A stretch of DNA of 64,000 nucleotides from contig NC_081305.1 of the NCBI RefSeq assembly GCF_030435805.1, positions 57,012,001 through 57,076,000 on the forward strand. The letters run 5' to 3'. The number at the start of each line of letters is the position of its first letter. The stretch's first letter is position 1. This document shows positions 32,735 to 42,989 of this stretch, piece after piece. The stretch comes from Mustela lutreola (Eukaryota; Chordata; Mammalia; Carnivora; Mustelidae). The position numbers and the translations under genes are program-made. Below the pieces are notes generated by a model, which had not been told where the DNA came from, made no database searches, and saw only the letters and a program-made list of their open reading frames with translations.

Positions 32735-32850
32735 GCAACATATGGCCACTGGGCGAGAGTGAAAGGGGCTGACATTTGGGCGGTTTAATTAAATTTCAAT
32801 AACCACACGTGGCTAGTCGCTGCCCGATTGGACAGCACAGGTCCGGGGCT
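32735..32850 (-). mobile_element. hAT-like DNA transposon end
   Basis: 'cacacgtggctagtcgctgc' and 'gattggacagcacaggtc' match one end of the element type seen at 19500-20045. Confidence 0.55.
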
Positions 32851-32983
32851 ACAAAGGGGCCAGACACAGTTCCGAGCCCTTCCCAGGGGTTAGTTCATTA
32901 ACGAACTCATAACAGTATTGACGTCCCAACATCCAGAAGCATGGGATACTATTGTTCCTAAGTCCAGAGGCCTGGGTTTCTTT

Positions 32984-33078
32984 CCCCAATATTTTATACT
33001 TAAGTAACCTCCACCCCCAACCCTCCACCCCACAATCAAGAGCCGCACCATGTACCCACCCAGCCGGCCAGGCACCCC
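32984..33078 (-). mobile_element. Short tRNA-only CanSINE
   Basis: 'ttatacttaagtaacctcca' and 'cggccaggcacccc'. Diverged. Confidence 0.7.
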
Positions 33079-33164
33079 TCACCAGCCATGTTGAGAGGAT
33101 GGTGGCCGTGAGGAGACGTGCACGGATCAGAGAACAGGGTAAAGGAGAGGCCACGGGACTTACA

Positions 33165-33365
33165 AGAATAGCAATCATTGTTCTCAAGCTCTATTCTAAG
33201 CCCTTGGTTTGTATGAGCTCATTGAACCCACGGAACAGCCCTATGAGAGTTGTCACTGTTGCAACAACCATCTCACAGATGGGAAAACTGAGGCTCCTCT
33301 TAGAGCTTAAGAGAGCTTCCTGAGTTCTCCCCGCCGGTAGCAAGCGGCAGAGTTGAGAGAGAACT
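33165..33365 (-). mobile_element. MIR SINE
   Basis: 'tctattctaagcccttggtt', 'cacagatgggaaaactgagg' and 'gtagcaagcggcagagtt' are the MIR complement. Confidence 0.72.
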
Positions 33366-33479
33366 TCTGAGAGCTTGAGGCCTGAGTGGCTACATGGTAC
33401 AGGGCGCTGGGAGGGTCAGGGTTGGGGGGACAGGGCAGTGCGTTCAAAGCCACAGCCACAGGTGAGAGCCAGGGAATGT

Positions 33480-33740
33480 GCTACCCACCAGAAAATGAAA
33501 GAAGGTCAGCGTGGCCGGCAGGGGGCCAGGATGAAGTTGGAAGGGCCACCCAGGCTATCCATGCTCAAGAATTTGTATCTTATCCTTGGGTCATGGGGAG
33601 CCATGGGGGGAGTTTGAGCTACAGAAGGGCTAGGTTAGTTTCAGTTTACAAAGATCCCTCTGGCCACTGTGAGACGAAGAGATGAGAGGCAGCAGGACCA
33701 GAGAGGAGCTGAGAAGGAGCTCCAGGTCACTGAAGATGGG
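33480..33740 (-). mobile_element. L2 LINE fragment
   Basis: 'atcttatccttgggtcatgg', 'agccatggggggagtttgag' and 'gatccctctggccactgtga' are the complement of the L2 3' region. Confidence 0.6.
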
Positions 33741-34300
33741 AACGCAGATGGGGGGCGGGGGTTCATGGCCAAGAGGAGGAAGCAAAGTAGAAGGATTTGA
33801 AAGCACCGAGGAGACAGAGTCGTGCAAGTGGTACGCCATAAACTCTGCCCCAGGCCCTGGCCTCCCTCTCCTGGCTTCCTGTAGGGGATCTTTCCATCCA
33901 CCCCCAACCTTCCAGGAAGGGAAGTCTTGCCAACCGTGCCCCCACGGAAGGAAAAGAACAGACCCCCTTAGAGACGCTGTCAGAGCCACAAAATCCACAG
34001 GAGACAAGGTCTGCTTCTCCCTCCCCTGCCACAAACTACAAACGTTCCTACAACCACACATCTCTGAATAATCCACCCACAGAACCCCATGGAGCCATCA
34101 GAGGTCGCATCCCCGGAGAAATGGGATATGAGAGTGAGGTGGGCATCTTGTCTCCGATCATTTTTCTTGAATTGCACAACCTCTGTGACCCCCTCAGCGT
34201 TCACAGTTTTTAAACCCTGCAAAAAACACAAGCCTCCAGTCCTTGAGGGACACAGTGAACTGCCTCACGGGTTGGCAAAAATCAAAGAAGTTGGATGGGG

Positions 34301-34508
34301 GGGCACCTGGGTGGCCCAGTGGGTTGAGCCTCTGCCTTTGGCTGAGGTCATGATCTCAGGGTCCTGGGATCAAGCCTTGCTTCGGGCTCTCTGCTCAGCA
34401 GGGAACCTGCTTCCTCCTCTCTCTGCCTGCCTCTCTGCCTACTTGTGATCTCTCTCTCTGGCAAATAAATAAATAAAACCTTTAAAAAAAAGTAAAAAAA
34501 AAAAGTTA
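34301..34508 (+). mobile_element. CanSINE
   Basis: Full-length; flanked by 'aagttggatggg' and 'aagttagatggg'. Confidence 0.9.
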
Positions 34509-34784
34509 GATGGGCAGGTGAGGGGGCAGGCAGACCCTCTCCTGCACTACAGATGGGACATAGAAGCTGGGTGTGAATTTGGCAAGACCCGTTAGGATAA
34601 AAATTGCCCATGGACTCAGCCTTGGCAGTTCTGGAGACCCAGACCTGAGGCCAACAATGTAACTTTGGCTTTAAAGGCAAAATATAGGAAACAACCAAGA
34701 TTCTCCATTGAGAGGGGATGGACCCACCCAGTGGACTATTATATGGTGGATAAAAAGAAGGAATTCCCTGGAAATACACAGAGA

Positions 34785-35170
34785 TGATAACAGCATCTTC
34801 CTCATAGATGTAAATGCAAAGAGTCTAGCACAGGGCTGGGGCATACAATAAGTGCTCAATAAATACTGCTTAAAGATACTCTATGTTAATCATGAAAAAA
34901 AAAGCAAGATGTAGGCTAAGGTGCAGAATGTACTTCTACTTGCAGGGGGCAGAAAGGATAGACACATCACAAGCGTCGAGCGCTGACTGTATGCCTGGTA
35001 AGAGCTTTCCGAGTATTATTTAACACTCTCAACGAGCCTATGATGTTGGTTCTAATACTGTAGGATTGTTACCCCCGTCTTCAAGGTAAAGAGAGGGAAC
35101 TCCAAAAAAGGACTCGTGTTTTGCACAGGAGAGGCAGAATTTGAAGCTTATTTCAATTTGATACCCTGGC
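34785..35170. mobile_element. MIR fragments in opposite orientations
   Basis: About 34790-34870 is a plus-strand 3' end (agtgctcaataaatactgc). About 34960-35165 is a minus-strand copy ('tatgcctggtaagagctttc', 'gaggcagaatttgaag'). Confidence 0.55.
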
Positions 35171-35984
35171 CAGACTACCGGCTACCTCATTCCCTGCACC
35201 TCTGTCCTTGAGCACCTGTAGACTTTCTGGAAGGATCCAACACAAGCCGGTGTCCACAGTCGCCTCTGGGGGCCGTGACAAGGAGTCCAAGGCTCTGGGC
35301 TGGGCAGGGAGAGTGACTTCTCACTGAACACCCTTTGGTATTTGGGATCATTTTATGGAAAGGAAAAGAAGGCAAAGCCCTGAGCTGGTTTCTCAAAGTC
35401 CAGTTGGTCCTGGTCAGGCCTCCAAAGTGGGATGAGGCAATGCCAAGCCCCTCCCTGGTCAGCTACTGTGTCCTCCGTTTCCTCTTTCACCCCGATGAAG
35501 CAAGACGAGAACCAGACAAGGTACCAAATCACAGTCCTGCCTCTCTCGAAGCACGTCCTGGGGGGCACAGGTGCACATGGCAGGGGGAACCTCTCTGAGC
35601 CTGGAGACCATCTCCCTCTGACACCCACAGAATCCACGGGACAGCCTGGGTCAACCACAAAGGACCCGGGCCATTTCTGCTCTTGCCTGAGCCTCAGTTT
35701 CCCTGTCTCTACAATTCAGAACATCTGAAGTCAGAATGAGTCACTTTCTTTCTCCCGAGCCGGCTCTTTTCAGCCCCCCACGCTTCCCTCCTGCCATTCC
35801 CGAAGCCCGAAAGACCTCTGGATCTCTCCACTTGAGGAAGGGCGTCATCCGTTCAGACCCAAGTCTCGCGTGTGTCCTGCCTTGGGGACCTTTCAGATTC
35901 CAGCTCTAGGGCATCTTGGTGTCTCTATAATCCCTTGACAGTCCTTCCTTCTTAGCTGCCTCCCAGCCCCGGGGGAGTCTGAGA
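35171..35984. other. C5AR1 intron near exon 1, unassigned
   Basis: Largely unique sequence, 160 to 970 bases inside intron 1. It may hold intronic regulatory sites, but nothing specific can be named. Confidence 0.4.
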
Positions 35985-36118
35985 TGAGGGTCAGGGAGAA
36001 GGGAGGAGACTGAGGACAGAGAGAGGAGGACGGAGAGGGAGAAAGAGTGTGAAGGGGAGAGGTGGAGGGGGGAGAGAGACCCAGCAAGGAGAGAGGGAGG
36101 GAGGTGGTGCCCGTGCCC
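35985..36118 (+). repeat. Purine-rich tract just inside C5AR1 intron 1
   Basis: About 130 bases of almost pure GGGAGA-type sequence on the plus strand. In the C5AR1 transcript it is a pyrimidine-rich stretch starting some 25 bases after the 5' splice site. Confidence 0.75.
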
Positions 36119-36140
36119 ATGATCCCTCTGGGGAACTCAC

Positions 36141-36200
36141 CATGTTCAGGTCTCCCAGGGTCCCCGCTGATCAAAGGTCCCTCCTGTCCACAGACTGTGG
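36141..36200 (-). CDS. C5AR1: C5AR1 exon 1: 5'UTR and the initiator ATG only
   Basis: The minus strand reads CTGAACATG|GTGAGTTCC. The only coding bases are the ATG at 36143-36141, followed at once by a consensus 5' splice site. In human C5AR1, too, exon 1 is known to hold the 5'UTR and start codon and exon 2 the rest. Joining it in phase 0 to exon 2 gives [11 protein letters not shown]. The Kozak context before the ATG is fair (AAC). The right end at 36200 (transcription start) is a guess. Confidence 0.88.
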
Positions 36201-36410
36201 TTTCTAAGCCCCAGGGGAGGGTGCAGAGCGCAGGGAGGAAATGACCAGTCTTTCCCCTCTGGGGTTCTTATTGGTCTGTGTACTGGGCACCCCATCTGGG
36301 GCACTCACCCAGAGAGTTCCGAACACCTCCTTCCAGTCAGAGGAGGGAGGCTGGGCTTGCAAAACTGAGGAAGTCCCTCACCTGACAAGGGTGTAATCCA
36401 GATAAAAGAG
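36186..36410 (-). promoter_or_regulatory. C5AR1: C5AR1 promoter with myeloid-type motifs
   Basis: Upstream of exon 1 are a CCAAT box (minus strand, 36274-36270), a RUNX-type TGTGGTTT (36196-36203) inside a CCACAGACTGTGG palindrome, a C/EBP-like TTGCAAAA (36357-36364), a PU.1/ETS GAGGAAGT (36367-36374) and a GATA word AGATAA (36400-36405). No TATA box is seen. A CCAAT element has been described in the human C5AR1 promoter. The rest is motif inference. Confidence 0.6.
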
Positions 36411-36690
36411 CCCCTCCCCCGGCGTTCTAGGCTCAAGCCCTCTCTTGGCCTCAGTTTCCCCATTTGGGACCTTCTAGGGTCCCCGGTGGCTGCAGAAAAA
36501 GCTCAGAGGTCCAGCTGGCTCAAATTCCTCCCAAGGGTTCTGGGGAGCAGGGATGGTGAGCCCCAGCCTCCTGGCCAGGTTGCTTTGAAGCCCAGAGAAG
36601 CAGAGCAGGTCTGTGGAGGCGACCCAGGCCTTGGGGACTGGTACATCCTCCTGCCTTGGGTTTGGAAGGTGGCCAACAAACCCAGGAATG
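36411..36690. other. Upstream flank of C5AR1, no gene seen
   Basis: Unique, moderately GC-rich sequence. Confidence 0.4.
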
Positions 36691-37065
36691 TATCCTGTCA
36701 CAGATCTGGAGGCCAGAAGTCTGAAATCGGGGCAGCATCAGGGCTGTGCTCCCCAGTCCCTGGAGGCACTAGAGGGGAATCGGTTCCTGCCTCTTCCAGC
36801 TTCTGGGGACTTTGGTTGGTGGCCATCACTCCAATCTCTGCCTCTGGGGTCACATCTCGTACTCTCCTATGGGTCCCAAACTCCCCTCTGCCTCCCCCTT
36901 GTGATTATACTTAAGGTCCCCCTGAATAATCCAGGATAATCTCCCATTGCAAGATCCTTAACAGCAAAGTCCCTTTTGCTATTTAAGGTCACACCACAGG
37001 TTCTAGGAATTAGGATGTGGACATCATTGGGAACCTTCCTGAGCCTCCCGCGATGAGCGTGGTTG
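36691..37065 (-). mobile_element. ERVL-MaLR-type solo LTR
   Basis: 'tctggaggccagaagtctga', 'cttccagcttctggggactt', 'gataatccaggataatctcc' and 'ggaattaggatgtggacatc' occur in MLT1-like order on the complement. It is an old fossil without internal sequence. Confidence 0.55.
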
Positions 37066-37110
37066 TGATGATAAGCACAGAGACAGGCTCATTTTCTGTG
37101 TCTTCTCCTT

Positions 37111-37852
37111 TTTTAAAAAAATTATTTATTTACTTGACACAGAGACACAAAGAGTGTGGGAGGCCGCAATAAGGCTCGAGACAAGGACCAAACCAGGCCC
37201 TGACTTGTGCCTCCTTTAAAGTCTGAATAACCTAACAAAAGGTTTAGGACGGGAGAAGTTGAGTAGCACGGAGAAAGGGTCTGTGCTATGTGTTGTGCGT
37301 TCGCCTATGTGACTCCCCACATGTTTGCTAAACAAATGAGAACAATTCGGTTGGGGTCATAAGTTTATGGCTGGTCCTTGCTGCCCTAGTACAGCCCATA
37401 AATCACTTTCAGGGTTGCTGTCTCAATACAGAACAATTGTACTGGCATCAGCCATTTGGCGTCACGAGGTCTGCTTCTAGTTAAATGTGAAACTTATTAT
37501 GGAAACTCGTGGTTGTTTAACTAGACACAGGTGTATTACTTTTCCTATTATCACTATATATGGCCTTAGTGCTTTGAATAAACTTAGCACCGTTGGACAT
37601 CCTCCTCAGTGTTCCTCCTGCCCCCATCTCTTTGCTTCTCGAGTTCTTTTCTTCATCCTCTTACTCTCACATTCCTGGTCGATTTGTAGCACTGGCCAAC
37701 GCGACAAGAGAGAGCAGGAGCAGGGGAAGGGGCAGAGAAAGAAGCAGACTTCCTGCTGAGCGGGGAGCCTGACCAGGACTCGACCAGAGGACCCTCAGAG
37801 CATGATTGAGCCAAAGGCAGATGCTTAACCCACTGAACCACCCAGGTGCCCC
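37111..37852 (-). mobile_element. CanSINE interrupted by a retroviral LTR
   Basis: The SINE tail and start (to 37154) and its body and head (37707-37852, ending 'aaccacccaggtgcccc') are separated by the LTR. Confidence 0.82.
37155..37706 (+). mobile_element. Solo LTR of an endogenous retrovirus
   Basis: It is a 552-base unit beginning TGTGGGAGGCCGC and ending CAACGCGACA (TG...CA ends). It is flanked by the direct repeat AGAG; extended to six bases the flanks agree at five. It contains an AATAAA at about 37577 followed by a C/T-rich stretch, as expected of R-U5. There is no internal viral sequence. Because it lies inside a carnivore-specific SINE, it is younger than that SINE. The TGTGGGAGCCGC-like start recalls class II (beta-type) LTRs, but the class is uncertain. 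Confidence 0.72.
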
Positions 37853-38397
37853 TTTCCTGTGCTCTTCAGCAGCTCTGGAATAAAGCACCCAGGTCTTTTC
37901 TCCACAAATAGCATTTTTCTCCAGCAGCCTTAAACCTTGTAAAATATCTAGCTTTCTTTTCATGGCAAAGGTAGTCCATGAGCACTGCAAACATTTGAGC
38001 AATGCAGAGATACACTACTCAAACCAAAAAAAAAATTTTTTCTTTTTTAAAGTGACAAGTCTCCACTCCATCCTTCCGAAACTCCTAGTGAGCTTGGAGT
38101 GTGCTAGACTTTTAAAAGTGTGGTAATTGTATTTGGGGACAGACACGCAGGTGGACAATGTTCGGCAAGTTTTAATTGCGCTAAATGAAGCCGCGTGGGG
38201 GGTCTACATGGACTCAGCGCGGATTTGGAAGGTCCCTTGGTGAGGTTTTTGTGCCCATTGAGAGGTGTTGTTACACACTCTGGCCTCAAGGGGAGCGCCT
38301 GAGCTGGGGGAGACTCAGAAAGCCAGGTCACACCCCCTTGATGTTTTTTAGGATTTTGGACCAAAGTTGTGTATTGCCTTAAATTATGGGTTATTTT

Positions 38398-38562
38398 TCT
38401 TTTTTAAGATTTTATTTACCTTTATTTGAGGAAGTGAGCATGAGTCAAGGGGAGGGGCAGAGGGAGAGGCTGAGCAGGGCGAGTGACCAGGTACTTGATT
38501 TCAGGACGCTGAAATCATGACCTGAGCCGAACCGCTAACCCACTGAGCCACCCAGGTGCCCC
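38398..38562 (-). mobile_element. CanSINE
   Basis: Older and internally shortened; ends 'gagccacccaggtgcccc'. Confidence 0.82.
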
Positions 38563-38799
38563 ACATCCCAGGTTCTTAACTTTTTCTATATCTTAGACCC
38601 TTGGTGAAGCTATCAACTCAGATTTTTTTTTTCTTGCGACTTATTTTGATGTGATTTAATTGGAACTTAAATCGGAAGTGGCAAGGAGAATAAAAGCAAC
38701 ACCTGTATGCTCTTCACCCAGATTCACACATTGTTGCATTTAACCCCCCCCCCCCCCCGTGGGTGCTTTCTTTAGTATGCTCTCACTGTATACTTGGGG

Positions 38800-38985
38800 G
38801 AAGGCAGGCTCTTGATTTCAGCTTAGGTCATGATATCAGGGCCAAGGGATCCAGGCCCCCTCCCACCCTCTGCCTCCGGCTGGGCACTTAAGGGGGAGTC
38901 GACTGAAGATTTTCTCTCTCTCTCTCTGCTCCTCTCCCCTCTCTCTCAGATATAAATAAATGAATGAATGAATGAAATTTTAAAA
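38800..38985 (+). mobile_element. CanSINE, diverged
   Basis: 'ggctcttgatttcagcttag' and a tail of 'aaataaatgaatgaatg'. Confidence 0.7.
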
Positions 38986-38989
38986 GAAG

Positions 38990-39201
38990 AGCATACCCAG
39001 GCAGCTCAGTCAGCTGAGCAGCTGATTTGATTTCTGCTCAGTCATGATCCCGGGGTCATGAGATGGAGCCCGGCATCTGGGTTCCTGCTCAGCGGGGAGT
39101 CTGCTGGAGATTCTCTCTCCCCCCCCCCCCCTCTCCCTCCTCCTCTCCCCTGCTTTCTCTCTCTCTGAAATAAATCAATCTCAAAAAAAAAAAAAAAAAA
39201 G
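38990..39201 (+). mobile_element. CanSINE, older
   Basis: 'cagctcagtcagctgagc' and an A18 tail. Confidence 0.78.
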
Positions 39202-39519
39202 ATGAAGGCAGTGGGGGAGGGAGGAAGAAGGTGGAAGGGAGAGATATTTGTCTTAAGAAACTGGCTCCCCCAATGGTGGGGGCTGGGAAGCCTTGGGAAG
39301 CTGACAGAGAAGGTCTGCATTAATATCTATATATCTCTATTTTTGCATTTTCCTCCAGAATCACTTGAGGGTAAGCTGGAAACCCCGTGGCTCTTCACCA
39401 CAGGGCAAGCAGGAAATGTACTACTGATACAATCCCCCATCTTCCTTCAAATTTCCCCAGTTGTTCCAATAAGGTTCTCTTATCACCTTTGCTTCCCAAA
39501 GCATGTTTTTTTTTAATAC

Positions 39520-39718
39520 ATTTATTTTTTTTTAAAGATTTTATTTATTTATTTGACAGAGAGAGAGATCACAAATAGGCAGAGAGACAGAGAGAGAGAT
39601 GAGGAGAAGCAGGCTCCCTGCTGAGCAGAGAGCCCTATGCAGGACATGATCCCAGGCCCCTGGGATCATGACCTGAGCCAAAGGTAGAGGCTTAACCTAC
39701 TGAGCCACCCAGGCGCCC
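39520..39718 (-). mobile_element. CanSINE
   Basis: Young type; 'ttaatacattta'/'ttaaatacattta' flank it. Confidence 0.9.
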
Positions 39719-39897
39719 CTTTAAATACATTTAAAAACACCTTTTGTCCATTTTTAACGGCATAACAAATCCATTCTTCGCTGGAAAGCTGTTATTTAAT
39801 CATTTCCCTATTGGTGGAATTAGGTGGTTTCCAACCCTTTTGTTCATACCACTGTGCACATCCTTATACACATACTTTGGTGCCTGCATACAAGCAT

Positions 39898-40096
39898 TTT
39901 TTAAAGATTTGATTTATTATTTATTTGAAAGAGAGACAGAGAGAGAATGAGTAGTGGGGAAGAGCAGGAGAGAGGGAGAAGCAGACCCGCCACTGAGCAG
40001 GGAGCCTAACTCAGGACTCTCCCAGGACTCCAAAATCAGGACCAGAGTTGAAATCAAGAGTTAGATGCTCAACCCACTGAGCCACCCAGGTACCCC
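39898..40096 (-). mobile_element. CanSINE, older
   Basis: Ends 'gagccacccaggtacccc'. Confidence 0.82.
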
Positions 40097-40099
40097 TAG

Positions 40100-40440
40100 A
40101 CACCTTACTTAACACCCCTTAACAGTAAGGGGGAAAAGAAGGAGGGGCGCAGATGGGTGATCCTTTTAAGGGTGGGACTCTGTTGCTGCCCAAGCTCTTC
40201 CTACTGCACAGCCTACTGGCTAGAATGTGTCACATGACCATGCCTGGTGCAAGGGAGGCAGAGAAAAGCCGCTGTGAGCTAGGTGTTCTTGCATCCTGTG
40301 AACACTCCTTTCTGGTGGGCAGATGGGAAAATACATTCTAGAAGACCACAGAAGTCAGTTACAAACAGCATCAGGAAGGGCAGCTTTAATTTTAAATGAC
40401 AGTCTTATTTATTACTGCCAAAATAAGAAACCTAGAAGAG
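40100..40440. other. Unassigned intergenic sequence
   Basis: No gene or repeat recognised. Confidence 0.35.
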
Positions 40441-40569
40441 TATCAGGTGCCTTGCAGGCTCAGTCAGAAGGCCATGTGACTCTTGATATCAATTGTGAGT
40501 TCAAGCCCCACACTGAGTGTGGAAATTACTAAAAAAATTTTTAAATAAACTTAAAAAAAAAAAAAAAAA
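40441..40569 (+). mobile_element. Short tRNA-only CanSINE
   Basis: 'gtgactcttgatatcaattg' and 'caagccccacactgagtgtg'. Confidence 0.75.
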
Positions 40570-40573
40570 GATG

Positions 40574-40735
40574 GGATGCCTGGGTGGCTCAGTTAGTTAA
40601 GCATTTGCCCTTGGTCGTGGGATCAAACCCCACATTGGGCTCCTTGCTCATCAGGGAACCTGCTTCTCCTTCTGCCTCTCCCCTGCTTGTGCCCCCTCCA
40701 AATAAATAAAACCTTTTTTAAAAAATCTTAAAGAA
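40574..40735 (+). mobile_element. CanSINE
   Basis: Full head; part of the body is missing. Confidence 0.85.
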
Positions 40736-41016
40736 AAAAATCTAGCAGAGGAAAATGTGTGAGAGAAGAAGAATGGGCCAATAAATTTCTTCTGTTATTT
40801 CTGTTATTAAGTCAGACAACTATGAGATGCTGAACGGTCGACAAGACCACCCTCACTTCTGAGTCTGGAAACTGTTGTGCTCATGGTTACAGTTTATTAC
40901 ATGCAAAGGACAGAGACTGTAAACAGCCAAGGGAAGACATGCAGGGAGCAGAGATCAGGAGCGCTTGGTACTCAGAGTTTCCACTTGTCCTCCCTCCACA
41001 GAGACACAGACAGTTC

Positions 41017-41018
<2 letters not shown>

Positions 41019-41047
<29 letters not shown>

Positions 41048-41234
41048 AAGATTTTTATTTATTTATTTGACAGACAGAGATCACAAGTAGGCAGAGAGGC
41101 AGGCAGAGAGAGAGGAGGAAGCAGGCTCCCTGCTGAACAGAGAGCCCGATGTGGGGCTCGATCCCAGGACCCTGGGATCATGACCTGAGCTGAAAGCAGA
41201 GGCTTTAACCCACTGAGCCACCCAGGCGCCCCCA
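41019..41234 (-). mobile_element. CanSINE
   Basis: A young copy with a (TTTTC)n tail; 'agttctttctt' is present on both sides. Confidence 0.92.
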
Positions 41235-41638
41235 GAGAGTTCTTTCTTAGCAACAGTGTGTGACGATACAGATTGAATGTTGCTTACCAGGATGCCCACC
41301 AAAGCTTTGATGTCCAGTCTTTGCCAGGGCTTAGTCACGTAAACCTGGTGGGTCACCACTGTGGCTGGTCTCAGTCTCCAGCCCCTCTGGAAGTCTAGCT
41401 GATTGACACCATGTGACCTAAAACCCCCTACCTTAAATCACATAGTTAGACCATCTGGAGTTGCCCAAGGCTCCATGTAAACCAAGACAGTCTTATCAGG
41501 CTTCATTCCAAGGGCTTCAGTTACCTTTTAGGAGCTGAGGAAAAGTCAGAAGTCTCTTTGGACACAGGTAAATGTTTTATTACCTATCAATGGATCATAA
41601 TGATGGAGTTTTGGGGGGTTAAAAGTTACTTACATAGG
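41235..41638. other. Unassigned intergenic sequence
   Basis: It resembles an old interspersed repeat by composition, but I cannot name it. No gene seen. Confidence 0.35.
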
Positions 41639-41830
41639 GATGTCTGGATGGCTCAGCAGGTTAAGCATCTGCCTTTGGCTCAGGTCATGATCCCAGGGTC
41701 CTCAGAAAGAGCCATGTGTGGGGCTCCTTGTTCAGCAGGGAGTCTGCTTTTCCCTCTCCCTCTTCCCCTCCCCCAGTTTGTCCTCTCTCACTCTCTGAGC
41801 AATAAATAAAATCTTTTTTTTTTTTTAAAG
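41639..41830 (+). mobile_element. CanSINE
   Basis: Flanked by 'acttacatagg' on both sides. Confidence 0.88.
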
Positions 41831-41893
41831 CTACTTACATAGGACACAACAAAATCTGAAGTTTTAGATGTCTTATAAGATTCCTTTGTTAGA

Positions 41894-42112
41894 AGAGTGC
41901 CTGGGTGGCTCAGTGGATTAAGCCTCTGCCTTCAGCTCAGGTCATGATCCCAGGGTCCTGGGATTGAGACCCGCATCAAGCTCTCTGCTTGGCCGGGAGC
42001 CTGCTTCCCTTCCTCTCTCTCTGCCTGTCTCTCTGCCTACCTGTGATCTCTGTCTGTCAAACAAATAAATTAAAAAAAAAATTTTTTAAATAAAAATTTA
42101 AAAAAATTAAAA
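41894..42112 (+). mobile_element. CanSINE
   Basis: Young type; 'tcctttgttagaa' is duplicated on both sides. Confidence 0.9.
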
Positions 42113-42416
42113 GAGTTTCCTTTGTTAGAAATAATATTTATAGGGGCAATTTTATGATGCAGAATCATATCTGCTTTCCTGAAATTATGGAGGAAGGATG
42201 AAAGACTTTTTTTTATGTTGCTGATATTTGTTCTTATTAGTAGTTAGACTGGGAGTTTCAAAATAAAGTGCTGGGATTCTTTCAGTTTTCCCTGAAAGTA
42301 AAAAAAAAAAAAGAAAGAAAATTGGTAGTAGGTCTGATGACTCAGAAAGTGCAAGAAGGTACATTATTTATCTTCAACGAAGGATTTGTACCTAGACTCC
42401 ATAAAGAATTCACAGA

Positions 42417-42815
42417 GGGGCGCCTGGGTGGCTCAGACAGTTGAGCGACCAACTCTTGATTTCAGCTCAGGTCATGATCTCAGGGTTGTAGGATTGAGTC
42501 CCGCTTGGGCGCCCTGCTCAGAGTGGAACCTGCTTGAGATTATCTCTATCTCTCTCTCTCTCTCTGCCAGTCCTCCCTCTAAAATAAATGAATGTGTCTC
42601 TTTAAAGATTTTATTTATTTGACAGAAAGAGTCACAGCAAGAGGGAACATAAGCAGGGGGAGTGGGAGAGGGAGAAGCAGGCTTCCTGCTGAGCAAGGAG
42701 CCCAATGTGGGGCTCGATCCCAGGACCCTGGGATCATGACCTGAGTCAAAGGCAGAAGCCTAATGACTGAGACACCCAGGCACCCCTAAATAAATAAATC
42801 CTCAAAAAAAAAAAA
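42417..42815 (+). mobile_element. CanSINE interrupted in its tail
   Basis: An older-type body; the tail is split by a minus-strand copy and continues as 'taaataaataaatcctc'. Confidence 0.82.
42603..42787 (-). mobile_element. CanSINE nested in a CanSINE tail
   Basis: 'aaagattttatttatttgac' to 'gacacccaggcacccc'. Confidence 0.87.
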
Positions 42816-42944
42816 GTTCAAGGACAGACAAAACTAGACTTTGCTGTCATAAGCCCAGATAGACATTCTTGTTGGGGGGTAGAAATTATAAGGGGTGTGG
42901 GGCTGAGTGGGTCTAGGGAGTGGAAACTTGCTTTTCCTTGATCT

Positions 42945-42984
42945 GAAAGGCAGAGGCTTAACCAACAGAGCCAACCAGGTGCCC
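42945..42984 (-). mobile_element. CanSINE head fragment
   Basis: Only the 40 bases nearest the head remain (gagccaaccaggtgccc). Confidence 0.55.
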
Positions 42985-42989
42985 TGAGA

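Larger units (their letters stand above)
26505..36140 (-). other. C5AR1: Intron 1 of C5AR1
   Basis: It runs from the donor ATG|GTGAGT to the acceptor CCCTCCAG|GCG, 9636 bases, phase 0. It contains ten or so CanSINEs, a long shredded L1, further L1 3' ends, MIR and L2 fragments, and a purine-rich stretch just inside the donor. No other coding exon is seen. Confidence 0.88.
38566..39900 (-). mobile_element. L1 fragments (minus strand), broken by SINEs
   Basis: Pieces at 38600-38790 ('ctcttcacccagattcacac'), 39325-39500 ('caaatttccccagttgttcc') and 39720-39895 ('ggtggtttccaaccctttt') read as the complement of L1 3' sequence. A C15 run lies at 38744-38758. Confidence 0.5.
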
